A DNA stretch of 64,000 bases. It comes from Uranotaenia lowii (taxonomy: Eukaryota > Arthropoda > Insecta > Diptera > Culicidae). A program made the translations under genes and the position numbers. The stretch is taken from contig NC_073691.1 in assembly GCF_029784155.1 (NCBI RefSeq), forward strand, positions 64,610,839 to 64,674,838, written 5' to 3'. This document shows, piece after piece, positions 46,511 through 57,964 of this stretch; the stretch's first letter is position 1; each line of letters opens with the position of its first letter. Below the pieces are notes generated by a model. That model ran no database searches and was not told the DNA's origin. It was given only the letters and a program-made list of their open reading frames with translations.

Positions 46511-47079
46511 TCGCTCTAGCATGTATTTATGCATCTGCTTGAAAGAGTGGGTTATTGAAGATGTTTGCAAATCTCGCGTAACATTTCAAAAGGGCAAATC
46601 TAGTACTTGATTCGATACGAGAAATACGAGAAACTACTTTTTGCTCATGAAAATCAACCAAAGTGGTGTTTTTTCGAAAAACTGTTTTTGTCAAAAATCG
46701 ACTTTAAAATTTCAAAAATTGCAAAAGGGGGAGAATTCGGATAATCGAAATTTTAGTTTCGATGCTAAATGACTGAAATGCATTTGGAATTCAAATCATG
46801 CATTTTAATATAAATTCGGGACTGAAGGATGGTTTTTGAATTTTAACTGTGACTCAGAATTATAAGTCTGCATCTAATTGGAGTTCTGAATTTTGAATCC
46901 CGATTCTAAATTGTAAATATGAATTAAATTCTTTAACAGAGTAAGAAGTAAGAAGCAAACAATTGCAGTAAACAAGTTTTATTTTATTCTGAATCTAGAT
47001 TCTGAACATGAATACTAAATCTGAATCCTGAATCTGTTATCTGAAATTAAATTTTGAAACTGAGCTTTGTTCCTGATTA

Positions 47080-47612
47080 CAAACCCTCTTATCATACTGC
47101 CGATAAAAATGTATGTTCATGCAGCAAAAAATTCGAATGGTTATATAAACAAAACGGTTTTGACTTTCCAATTCAATGATGTATGAAATCTACAAAGAAA
47201 TTTTTAAAATGTAGGTATGTAAATATAAAACAGTTTATAACAACATACGATTTCAACGACTAATGCAAATGTTACTTTGAACGGAAATTGCGCTCTTAGA
47301 AAGTTGTTTCTGTTGTAACAATGTTAGAGAATAATCCTCTCATGATATTATATCAAACTCCCGCCACACACTACACAACTCAATCCAAAGGGCAAATGGA
47401 TTAGGTCGTCCAGCATTTCATCAGAGTCATGCAGTCGTTTCTTTACTGCCAGCAGACAGCCTGCCTAGCCACGCCAAATCGCGACGCGGCATCCTGAACT
47501 CTCATCAACCTGTGAATCCCTGGCAGCGTGATCACGCATCAATCGTCATCAAGGCACCATTGAGCATCCACCCGGACCGCATCCAGTTGGAATATTCTAA
47601 TTCTTTCTAATT
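47080..47612. other. AT-rich spacer, nothing recognised
   Basis: Lies between the duplicated blocks. No frame, splice pair or repeat boundary noted apart from residual satellite motifs at its left edge. Confidence 0.4.
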
Positions 47613-49370
47613 TTGCCTCCGTTAGGAGTTGTTAGCAAGCCACAACAACACAGTCAGACACACCTGTTCTAACTGCGCGGTCGTCGGCCGCACCAAAAAT
47701 GAGCCTCAACTGTAACCACCATTACCACCAGCCACCCGAAGCCTAGTAAGTATTAACTAGGGAAAGGAGTAGCAGTGGCAATTTACGGCCATACAGCGGA
47801 CCAGGGGCAAACGAGCATCATTCACCCCAACGAGACTAGAGATTTACAGATGTACAGACTATATGACAACATGTTGCATAAGTGATCGCTGTACAGTTTC
47901 AGCTTACTGCCCGCAACATTGCCGACATACGCGAGCATGTGATATCTGTCCGAAACATTATAAATCAGGACTGCAAAGCTTGATTGAGACTTGCGAGACG
48001 TACAAAGTAGCCTCTCTATCCCCGCGAGCTTAAAGCTCCGTTCATCAAAACCTGTTATAGATTGGGCAACTGATATTGACACAAAATTAAAATAAGTAAT
48101 CTATTGAAATTATCAACGGATTCGATTAGACTGCACCATTTGAAAATCATTTGAATCTGATTCTGCAGCTACAACTAGAAAAGATAGGAAACAAAAATAT
48201 AATTCTAAAAACAGAATCTGTAATTTGAAACCCGTTCATTTTAGTATAAAATCATAAAATCTCATGAATTAACCCCATGACATTATAATATGTAGAGGTA
48301 AATTCTAAATTCAAATTGAGGCGCTTGGGATCAGAGGGGTAGAGGTGCCTAAATGACAGTTTCGAAAAACGCGCTTCAAAGTTGGGAAGGTGCTCGGGTT
48401 CTCATATATTTTTCGAATTCGAGCAGTTTTAATTCACTCAAACAAGTGTTAAAAAATTATAAAAAATCTGAGTTTTGCACCGTTAGGTATACTTAACTCA
48501 AAACTGATGATTTTGGCACTTGCACCCCTCTGATCCTGAGGGCCTCAATTATTCTATTTTTTATCAGAAATATGTACATTTGGAATCTTAAACCAGAATT
48601 TGAATTCACAACTTCGAATTACAATTCCAAAATCAGATTTGAATCTGATATTATTACTTTAATATTATTTTGAACTGAATGATGATTTTTTAATTTGAAC
48701 TGTGATTCTGAATTGTGAGTCTGCATTTAAATTTGAATTCTATTTAGATGCTGGTTTTTTGAACCCAAATTAGGAATTATAAAATGTAAATTGAACTTGT
48801 ATTCCGCGTATGGATTTGAATTCGTTTCACAATGTTTAGTTAAGCGAACAATTGGAGAAATCAAATGTCAAAAGTCTATTACCCGTGTAGCGGTGTAGTT
48901 CCTTATCGGGATCGCTTATTTTCAGCAACTGTACGATTGTTATCTAGAAACAATCAATAAAAACCATTATTTTATTGACATTTCATAAACAATTGAATCT
49001 TTTTTGTACCATTTAAGCTATGTATGGGAAGCCGAGGATTGAAAGGAAAATTAGGTGATAGGCTAGGGGAATAAATTGATCCAAAATTTGTTTTTTGTTT
49101 GGCATGTTATTTTCATCAATTATCAAATATTGATTTTATTTAATCAAAACTGACTTTTAAACGCCATATCATTATAAAAACACAATCTGACTAAAGATTC
49201 GAATTTACAACATAAAAGTAAAAAAAAATCAAGAATTAAATTAATTTTAATTTCAAGCTTATCATCATTTGAAGACATCTACTTTAAAATAAGAAATTTT
49301 GATAAGTCTTGAATGGTTACAAATTTAAATGTAAAGGTAGGTAAAAAAAATTGCTCACCTGCACAGTGGA
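47613..49370 (-). repeat. Duplicated block N, copy 1 (partner of 61130-63470)
   Basis: Begins AATTTTGCCTCCGTTAGG in both copies and ends at a minus-strand donor (AG|GTGAGCAAT). An 86-codon minus-strand frame (48082-47822) is open in both copies; all four amino-acid differences are replacements, so selection is not evident. On the plus strand, a short frame MSLNCNHH... near 47700 leads into CTA|GTAAGTATT here, but the donor is disrupted in copy 2. Function unknown. Confidence 0.7.
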
Positions 49371-49765
49371 CTGTGGATGTCTCGTCGCACTGTGCTTGTT
49401 CAAGGCGGGTGTCTCGCCACGCCTAAGTGGATGACCAAGTGTCCAAGACAAAATCTCAAAAAGTTATTTATATATAAGCAACCATTGTTCCTGATCTAAC
49501 TACGAAACAAAGTACATGTGTACATTACTGTCTTAATACGATACATAATCATGGAAATATTAAAAAAAAGTAAATGTATAGAAGAGCCCATCCAAAAGAA
49601 TTCGTTTAGTAATTGGAATGATTTCTTTTAAAAGACAATGAAAATTGTGTTAAAATATTGATTTTGTGTCAGTTATTTTTATTTGATTTTATCTCAAACT
49701 CTCATCTTTACGCTTAACATTGGTTTTGATTGAAACAAAAAGATTTTTTAAATATGAAAAGACAT

Positions 49766-50075
49766 TTAGTCTGTTTGTTCTTGCGTAAAAGTAATATCAA
49801 AAAATTCATCCGGAATCGAATCAATTGAAACATTTCTTTTTTTCTTCTTAGGTGTTTTAGTTGTCATCAAATCTTGGTTTGATTTGTTGCTGTCATCCAG
49901 AGATTTTTTGGTAGCTCGAACGCTACGTTTCTTAGGTTTGCTCGCATCAATTTTCGGTTGATCAGTTTCTGACCCAGTTCGAGTTTTATCTTCTTCATTT
50001 TTTTCAAAAGAAGGCTTTGTTTCAGATACTGACTTTTTCAAATAGCCTCGTAGAGTGTTCATGTTGTACATACAC
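49766..50075 (-). CDS. Lys-rich terminal exon, copy 2, unknown protein
   Basis: Minus-strand exon beginning after TTTTATTTCAG (intron ends 50076). It encodes up to 101 residues from the internal ATG at 50071 to a stop at 49766. The protein is hydrophilic, with basic patches (KPKKRSVRATKK, TPKKKKR) resembling nuclear localisation signals, and an acidic/aromatic tail (DEFFDITFTQEQTD). The real start is probably in an upstream exon. The paralogue at 40676 is frameshifted. No family recognised; it could be the last exon of the duplicated transcription unit or an untranslated exon. Confidence 0.42.
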
Positions 50076-50537
50076 CTGAAATAAAATTAAACTCTTGAAA
50101 AAGTTCTTTTCGATTCGCTTCGTTTGTGACTTTTTAGAAATTGTAAAAAATAAGACAGCTGACCTATAATTTAGATAATAGAGCAACCGATAAGCTATCC
50201 ATTCCAAACAATAATTATGAAAAGAATCAAAATATTGGTCAACACAAATTCAAAGAATAAACATATTGGTTGTTGTTAAAGAATAACAGCACTCATGATC
50301 TCATATTGCAATTCGAAGTGCGCAAGTAGTATTATTTGAGTCATGGTATTAAGTTGTTTCGAAACTAAACGAAAATAGATGCCCTCTGAATGATTCCTTT
50401 GAAACTGGGGAAGAACTTCGTTCTTTGATATTGGTATTAATAAACAAAATTTCAACAAATTCCATGTCGGAAATAAAAATCCTAATAAATTGACAGAATA
50501 GATGCTGTAAATATTTGGAACAATACTTTTAAATTAG

Positions 50538-50613
50538 TTATCATGACTATATATTTTGTATGGTTACATTAAAACGACGTAATGTAACCATACAAAATAT
50601 ATAGTCATGATAA
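50538..50613. repeat. Perfect 33-bp inverted repeat
   Basis: Arms 50538-50570 and 50581-50613 are exact complements (containing CATGACTATATATTTTGTAT) around a 10-base loop AAAACGACGT. The related sites at 41612 and 52532 have only the loop and sequence to its right, so the left arm was added here by inverted copying. Confidence 0.93.
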
Positions 50614-50788
50614 TCATAACAATTGCTTTAAATCTTGAAGCTTCAACAGTATTCCTGTAAAGTGTTCGTTATTGAAAACGTGAAAGAAAATGTTTTCTTT
50701 TTATGTTCCAAGTAAAATTATCCTGCCATTCGCTTCAGGACGCATAGAGTATAAAACTGCTGATTAATATTGAAAAAAAAAAAACTTA

Positions 50789-50965
50789 CCGTTTTAAACT
50801 ATATCAGCAAGTACAACTGCAAGTGAAAGTTTTTTTTTTTTCTTCCGGTTACCTATAGCACAGCCTTAGATGAAGCAGTCCAGCATGCACCAGTTGTGTT
50901 AAATTTTAGAATTACAGAAAATTCCAGAACTATTAAAGTAGAACAGTGGCGGTTGTTGTGTGCTG
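50789..50965 (-). other. Exon A-like segment, decayed copy
   Basis: Shares the donor (G|GTAAGTTT at 50789) and motifs such as CATGCTGGACTGCTTC with exon A at 44647 and 53239. It carries an extra ~60 bp and an early stop. Confidence 0.5.
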
Positions 50966-52886
50966 TGGTGTAGAATTGGTACACGAGTTCCTCCAGCCAC
51001 TCTTGCGATCAGTACACTGACCAAATCAGATTCTGGTTATCTTGATACTGTATAGAACGGTGGATCTGTAACCTGACGAAAAGCTTTGTACTCTACCTTC
51101 TTGACTTCTCGGGTTTATTATTTCGCTCGAAACGCGTGGATGCACTTTCCAAAAATGCGGCCGTTCGATTTCGCGGAAAAAAAAATCTGCAATATTCAAT
51201 GTAAACAACACGAAAAAATAAATTTCCTTGAATTGAGTTTGAATTACATGCCTGGTGATATAATGTTACATGTTTCCATGTAATTATGTACCAAATCGAA
51301 GTTTTGAAATCAGTTATGTGACTTCATAATATGTGATCTAGGGGTGGCAGCCTATTGGTTCATGTCGAATTTCGACGATCGACTAAATACATTTAGTAGA
51401 TTGGTCCAAAAAACTGACCTGTGTAAAATCTCAATCGGACTTGGTTTAGGGGTGCCTCATAGAGCTCAAACTTAAAATTTTTCGATTCATTTGGAATTTG
51501 GATCTTGCATTTAAATATTAATTCGAGGCTTAATGATAATTTTTGAATTTGAACTAAGTCAAGAGCTAGAAGCAAAAAATTCAATGCCTTTGAGAGTATT
51601 TTTATTTTAAACCTTACTTAGAAGTAAAGGCTAACTATTTCATATTTGCATAAGTATTTACACACTGTAACCTTAAATTGAATTAGCGAATTTGAATTTC
51701 AAATCTAAAATCTGAATTTGAATCTTGTATATGAATGACTTAACGATGAGTTTTGAATTTAAACAGTGAGTCTGCATATAATTTGAATTCCGTTTCACAG
51801 TGTTAAGTTAAGCAAAAAATTGCAAAAATAACAACATCGATTTTGTTCTGAATCTGGATCCAGAATCTGAGTTTTGAATTTGAACTCTGAATTCAAATTC
51901 AGAACCCGAACGCTTATTATGAATTCCGAATCTGAATTCTGAATATGAGTTCTGAATCTTATCTAATCTGAAATCTGCATCTAAATTCTGAATTTGAAAT
52001 CTGAAAGTTAATCCTAAACCTAATTTTGAATCTGAATACTGAATCTAAATCTGAATCTGAAACTGCAAACTGATTCTCAACAATTTTTTATTCACCTATT
52101 TTAGTTTCGCTTCATTTTTGGCTTTTTGAAAATGGTAAAAAAACAAAATAGCTAACTTTTATTTAGATAATAAAGCAACCGATAAGCTATCCGTTCCAAA
52201 CAATATTCACAAATCAAATTAAAAATATTTGTAGAAAAAATTCAAAGTATTGCATTTCGTAGTGAACGACCAATTTTATATTAACAGTATTATAAGAGTG
52301 CTAACAATAAGTTGTTTCGGATCGAAACTGTACGAAAATAATAATCTCTTTGGAACTGGGGAAGATTTTGGTTGATTGATATTGGTAGAAATCAACAAAA
52401 TCTTTGAACAAACCTAATGTAAAAGAATTACACTAAGAATCGCTATTCTCATTGTATGACGTTACTAAAAATTCTTGTAAATTGACGTATCTAATATAAG
52501 CTGCAAATGTTTGGAACAATACATTCAACGTAGTTATAAAAAAACGACGTAATGTAAACGCACAAAAATATTTAAACTCTTAAATAAAATATTTAATTCT
52601 ACACACTTAGCTGTAGTTTAGATGATTGTTACATTTCAAACCATCTGGACCAATAAAGGTAAAGTTGTATGAGACTGATAACAAATTACAGACAAACTGA
52701 AGAACTTGATGTGTGGCTTAATTGATTGAGATTTGAAAGAAATTCTCGACCTTAAAGTTGATTTCTTTCTAACTGTCATGATGAACAAGTGCCATAAAAT
52801 TATGAAAAAGCTTCTTAAAATGAATCAATAATCAACATGTTTCTAATATATGATATGAGCCTACAGGGTTGAATAATTATACTGAA

Positions 52887-53077
52887 TGAAAGCAATCGAA
52901 AGATTCTTTTTAATTCAAGCACAGTATAAGAAAAGTTCATCTGAACTTACTTTTGAAATACCGGTATCTACCGGTATTTCAAAAGTAACTTACTTCGTTT
53001 TGGATTGAAATAGCAATATCTGAGCTTTTCTTATACCGTGGTTTAATTAAAGGGAATCTTCCGATTGCTTCGATTCA
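52887..53077. mobile_element. Foldback MITE, copy 2
   Basis: Paralogue of 44280-44457, with left arm TGAAAGCAATCGAAAGATTC and right arm ending CTTCGATTCA. It contains a newly created hairpin at 52947-52988. Confidence 0.7.
52947..52988. repeat. Perfect 20-bp inverted repeat
   Basis: Arms TTACTTTTGAAATACCGGTA and its exact complement around a 2-base loop. In the paralogous MITE at 44.3 kb only the right arm is present, in diverged form. Confidence 0.9.
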
Positions 53078-53238
53078 GAAGTTTATAATATTTTGTGTTA
53101 ATTTCACATATAATAAAATTATTACTAATAAGTTTTAGAAGAATTTTTCTTCTTTTTATGTTCTATGTATAATCTTTCTGTACCGCGGTTCGGAATGCGT
53201 TGAACATAGAACTGTTGATTAAAATTCAATAAAACTTA

Positions 53239-53470
53239 CCGTTTGAAACTGTATCAGCAAGTCGAAAACAACTGAAAGTTGACTGGTCTTTTTTGTTCCG
53301 GTTACCAATGGCTCAGTCTTAGACGAAGCGGTCCAGCATGCACTGCTTGATGTGGTGTAGAATTGGAGCACGAGTTTCTCCAGCCACTGCCGTTTGTAAT
53401 TGATACTTAATGCACTTTCGTTGATCAGGTTTAAGCCTTGGAATAATACACAGACCAAATCAGATTCAGA
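53239..53470 (-). other. Candidate exon A, copy 2
   Basis: Donor at 53239 (ACG|GTAAGTTT). The same 79-codon frame as copy 1 is open, with a handful of replacements. Identity of the product is unknown. Confidence 0.45.
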
Positions 53471-53970
53471 TCGCGTGGATGCACTTTTCTATCCAAAAAT
53501 GCGGCCGTTAGATTTTGCGCGAAAAAACACGAAAACGAAAAACACGAAAACGAAATAACACGATAAAATAAGTTTCTTTAAATTGAGTTTGAATTTCATG
53601 CTTGATAATGTAATGTTAAATGGTTTCATGTTATTAAAAACCCAAATCTAAATTCTTAAACCTTTTTGAGATTGCATGATATGAGCAATGTATGTGCTAA
53701 TTTTACAATGTATCATACCGAGTGTTATATCAAATTAAATATTACATGAAATCTTAAGTTCATCTTTATCTTCCGATTATAAATCATCTTATTTTACTGC
53801 TGACATAAATATATGTTCACGTTGAAAAAATTAGAAATGATGTGTAACAACGGTTGGTTTGGTCGGTGCCACAAAATAATATCAACAAGCTTTTGCGAAC
53901 ATAAGTGTTGATTAACTTCAATCGATAGGTGCCATTTTCTCCCCAAATATTAATAAAAGTTAGCGACTTA

Positions 53971-55100
53971 CATTTGGTTCTGCTTAGATGCTTCGGCTCT
54001 CCGGTTGCATACCTTCCAGGCGTTTATTAGGTGCTGGCAGACCTTGCTTGAGCCTCGCCCAATCCCTTCGCCGCACCGTATCATCCTCCCACATCGGGTG
54101 GGCTGTTACTTCCGCCGTTGAGTACGACAGACCTATCCAGTCCTCCACACTGCTTTCATGCATTGACACTGGACACCACCATTCACTTTGAGCACGCGTG
54201 ATATAGCTGACAACAGCTGCAATTCCGCGCACTTCAGCGCGTCCGAAGGACGTTCGATGTTCCTGTCCATTCTGTGGACTTTCTCTGGTGCTCCATTCTC
54301 TTGTCATCTGTTGGCCAAGCGATTGAGAGGGTATTTCCGCACCGGTGACCCCTTCTCGTACTCCGAACCACCGCATCGATCCTAGGGAAACGAAACTGTC
54401 CTGCAGTTGGCTAATCCCACAAAATGGACTTCGAAAAACGTCTTTGACCACCAGTAGACACGAAAAAAAACCGGCAAATGTGTCCTCAGCTGATGGTAGG
54501 CGGTGGCCCTATTGGACTTCGGAAGGTTTTCGAATGACTCACCCCTTTAGATCGGCACGAACATGTGCTCCGGAAGAGGGCGCCGAAACTTGCTTTCCTT
54601 GGTTGGCTGCTTGTCCGCCGAAGCACTAGGTAGCGGCGTCTGAATGTGATTTCAGTCAACAGGGAAGTGGCGAGTTGCCCTCTCGGATATCGGAACCGGA
54701 AGTGCACAAGGTGGTCACTGGTGAATCTCGAGAGCTTGATCAAAAAAGGGGTCCTGTCAGAAAAAGAGTTTCCGTTCAGGAATAAATATAACTTTGGTTC
54801 CAAGAAATACTCACGGTTTCAACGCCTTTTCTGTAGACTTTGGGCAATTGCCTGTCTGGCTGTTTTTTTTTTCAATTTCGAACAGCTCGTAACTGGTGGC
54901 CAATCGGTGGAGCACGGCTAGAAAATACCAACTGTTTAATTAGGTTATGCAGGTGGAGCTGCCAACTTAACAAGATTTGTTTTGTTGTTTTTATTTTCCT
55001 TTCCGCACGCCAGACTCCGTTTTCTCAAAGTCGATGCGATTTTCTATACCTTGGTTTGTTTCGGTGTTATCTCCTTCTTGCTTCCCAAATAAAATAGCTT
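53971..55100 (-). other. GC-rich block with three conserved splice donors, copy 2
   Basis: Paralogue of 45373-46510, with donors at 54814, 54542 and 53971. Indels relative to copy 1 break most frames outside the 155-codon one (54451-53984), which fits a non-coding 5' region. Confidence 0.5.
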
Positions 55101-55393
55101 TCGCTCTAGCATGTATTCATGCTTTTGCTTGAAAGAGTAGGTGATTGAAGATGTTTGCAAATCTCGCGTAACATTTCAAAAGGGCAAATCTAATACTTGA
55201 TTCGATACGAGAAATACGAGAAACCACTTTTTGCTCATGAAAATCAACCAAAGTGGTGTTTTTTTCGAAAAACTGTTTTTGTCAAAAATCGACTTTAAAA
55301 TTTCAAAAATTACCAAAGAGGGGAAATTCGGATAATCGAAATTTTAATTTTGATGCTGAATGACTGAAATGCATTTAAAAATCAAAACATGCA

Positions 55394-55778
55394 TTTGTGT
55401 ATGTATGTATGTATGTATGTATGGTTCCCCCATCGGTAGCAAGGTTCAGCCTATGTCTGTGTGGCTTGGCCTTCGAATTGCTTCTCAGGCTTCCACGGCC
55501 GATGGTTCGTCGAGGGAAGGCATCCAACCTTCAGAGACCTACAATGGTTGGCAATCCACTCCGCTTGCATTAGTCTCTTGAGATTAACCACAGATGCATT
55601 CCCTCTGGAATATTTAGTTATAGGTATAAAGTAAGTTATATATGGAAACAAATCTTACTTGTCGGCAACTATTATGGGATACGATCCCAAAAGTTTTTCT
55701 TGCCGATACCGGGAATCGAACCCAGTACGCCTGGGTTACCAGACTCGCGCCAGCCTATCCACTAGACCACATCAGCGC
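55394..55778 (-). mobile_element. tRNA-derived SINE with (ATAC)n tail
   Basis: The minus-strand head at 55778-55701 has an A box TGGTCTAGTGGATAGGCTGG and a B box GGGTTCGATTCCCGG, very close to a tRNA. A body of about 280 bp and an (ATAC)n tail (55424-55397) follow. The homologous site near 46780 lacks it. Flanks (ATTTAAAAATCAAAACATGC... and ATTTGGAATTCAAATCATGC...) look like a diverged target duplication of about 24 bp. Confidence 0.8.
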
Positions 55779-56493
55779 TAAATTTGGAATTCAAATCATG
55801 CATTTGACTATAAATTCGGAACAGAATGATGATTTTTGAATTTTAACTGTGACTCTGAATTATAAGTCTGCATCAAATTGGAGTTTTGAATTTTCAATGC
55901 CGATTCTAAATTGTAAATATGAATTAAATTCTTAATATGAATTTTGATTCTGTCTGGCTTCCTAATGCGTTAACAGAGTAAAAAGCAAACAATTGCAGGA
56001 ACCAAATTCAATTTTATTCTCAATCTAGATTCTGAACATGGGTTCTAAATCTGAATCCTGAATCTGTGTTCTGAATTTAAATTTTGAATCTGAATACTGA
56101 AGCTGAATGTTGATTCTGAATTCCGAATCAGAATTCTGAATATGGGTTCTGAAAACTGCTTCAAAAATCTGAATTTGAATTCTGTATCAAAATCATAAAT
56201 ATGTATCTTATTTGGAATCTGAATACTGAATCTAAATTCTGATTCTGCAAACACATATTGCTTTCTTGAAAAATGTTTTCATCACTTATGTCGGAATGTA
56301 AAGAAACCTTTAAGCTATACAAATTCAAAGAATAAACATATTTTTTTTATTAGGAAACAAAAATAGAACCCAAGATCTCGAATAACGCTAAGAAAAAGTT
56401 TTCTTTTCATGTACTAAGTAAAATATTTCTGCCTTGCGGTTCAGGATGCGTAAAGCATAAAACTTCTGATTAATATTGATTGAAATAAACTTA

Positions 56494-56700
56494 CCTTTTA
56501 GATCTATAACAGCAAGTAAAACTGCAAGTAAAAGTTGATTGTTCTTGTTCCGGTTACCTGTCACAGTCTTGGACGAAGCGGTCCAGCGTTCACCGATTGA
56601 AGTGTTCAAATTTTAGAATAACACAGCGGTTGCTGTGAGCTGTAGTGTAGAATTGGTACAAGAGTTCCTCCAGCTCAGAATGATTTTGTCTCCATATCTG
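56494..56700 (-). other. Exon A-like segment, fourth copy
   Basis: Ends at the donor AAG|GTAAGTTT (56494) and keeps LEELLYQFYTT-like and WTASSK-like coding motifs, interrupted by a stop between them. A decayed ATAAGCTAT module follows at 56300. Confidence 0.45.
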
Positions 56701-57179
56701 ACTTTTAATTCGTCTCAACCTTTAGCTTCACTGGCCAACAATTTGGTGCTGCCGATACATGCAATTTTGTAGTTTACAAAAAGCGAAAGAGATAAAAGAA
56801 CATACCTCTCATTTCAACTTTTCAACTTTTTTGCAATTATCTGAGTCAGCTTGGCAAGTACCGGGAAGCTTGGCAAAACTCGCATAAGAATAATCAGCTA
56901 AATGCAAATATGTATGTAAACCTTGGAATCTAAGCAAAACACCATCGCTTCGGTAATTTTGTCATGCCACTTGTGGCAAACGTGACGATAGATTTCGTTT
57001 GCTTGATTGCTCACGCGGAATTTTGTTACTTAGCCTGGATAATTGCAGCACTCGCGACTGAATGTGCTCTAATCGGCATGTCATCGCATAACCATCTCCA
57101 ACATAGCGCACAGGAATCTCCCGTAATGTGTGGCTTCGTTTTCGGGAGTAAGTGGTGTTGCAGAATATTCGATAGTAGC

Positions 57180-57960
57180 ATAGGAAGGTAAACAAATTGA
57201 CCGTCTTCAAGGCTGTGTGGCAAAGTTCAACGCATCCAAGGCTGTGAGTCTGCACCGCGAGAACAGACAAAGCTGCAGACTCGGGATAGGCACCAGGAAT
57301 CATCTCGCTCGTCAGTCGATGCATGATCTTGTCGACGTGTTCCTGATGTTTCTTTCTCTCGTCCTGTGACTTATCGATCAGAGAATTGTGGCGCTCCTGT
57401 TCCTTCTTGTTCTTCGATGCATTTTGTTCTTTGGAACCCATTGATGACTTGGTCAGCTGCTTTAGCTTGTTTATTTCCTTCTGATAACTCTCAATATGAA
57501 CTTGCAGATCACACATTTTCAGGGACCAGAAGGTAACCAAGAACTGGGGGCTTATGTCTTCCCAAATCTTGGGCGGATGCAGCGGTCGCATGGATTCGAT
57601 ACATTTCGAAACAGGTGGCTTCCAGATATTTTGCCATTTTCTGGGAGTTTGAAAGTTTTCCGAGTTTTGATCCACCATCCGAAGCTGATCGTACTTTTGC
57701 TGTTGGAAAACAATAATTATGAATATTGTCTCTATAAATTAAACAAGATTCAACTTACGCTAATGGCATGGTAGAACATTGGTTTGTCTGGAAAAAAAAC
57801 AACGTTCGAGTGGATTTGGTATTCTTGCAACATATTATGGATACTCGGCAGGCGGTCGGCATACTCCTCGACGCAGTAGTTGGATCCAAGGGACAGGTAC
57901 AACAGATCGTTACTTGCCAAGTAATTGTCGTTGCGATGACTTTTTAGTTTAGTATTGCAC
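57180..57960 (-). pseudogene. THOC2 (THO complex subunit 2) fragment
   Basis: Minus strand, two exons. Exon a (57960-57759) contains LPSIHNMLQEYQIHSN and KPMFYHAIS. A 59-nt GT-AG intron (57758-57700) is followed by exon b starting QKYDQLRMVDQN, with the strongly THOC2-like IWEDISPQFLVTFWSLKMCD and ESYQKEINKLKQ, then a Lys/Glu-rich helix and LCYYRIFCNTTYS near 57190. THOC2 is the large scaffold of the nuclear THO/TREX complex for mRNP assembly and export; it is normally about 1,600 residues, so only about 15% is here. The retained intron shows a DNA-level duplicate, not a retrocopy. The 3' part loses the frame and match. Not functional as THOC2. Confidence 0.82.
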
Positions 57961-57964
57961 CAAT

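Larger units (their letters stand above)
43150..46960 (-). repeat. Duplicated block, partner of 51545-55990
   Basis: Long collinear match with 51545-55990. It includes the splice acceptor next to GAGCTAGAAG, TTCAGA-satellite remnants, the ATAAGCTATCC module, a foldback MITE, the exon-A donor, the GC-rich exon block and its flank. The gag gene lies just below this block and has no counterpart at 51.5 kb. Small indels and many substitutions separate the copies, so the duplication is not brand new. Confidence 0.85.
49468..50640 (-). repeat. Duplicated block, partner of 40077-41640
   Basis: Collinear with 40077-41640 (see there). It lacks the (AAAT)n tract and has an extra inverted segment that makes a perfect hairpin at 50538-50613. 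Confidence 0.8.
51545..55990 (-). repeat. Duplicated block, partner of 43150-46960
   Basis: Collinear with 43150-46960. Differences include the SINE at 55394-55778, a hairpin at 52947-52988, and absence of the gag gene beyond the shared acceptor at about 51555. Confidence 0.85.

Noticed and set aside
54486..54803. 105-codon minus-strand frame with a donor near its end
   Set aside because: Frame is broken by 2-base and larger indels in the paralogue at 45.9-46.2 kb, so coding is unlikely.
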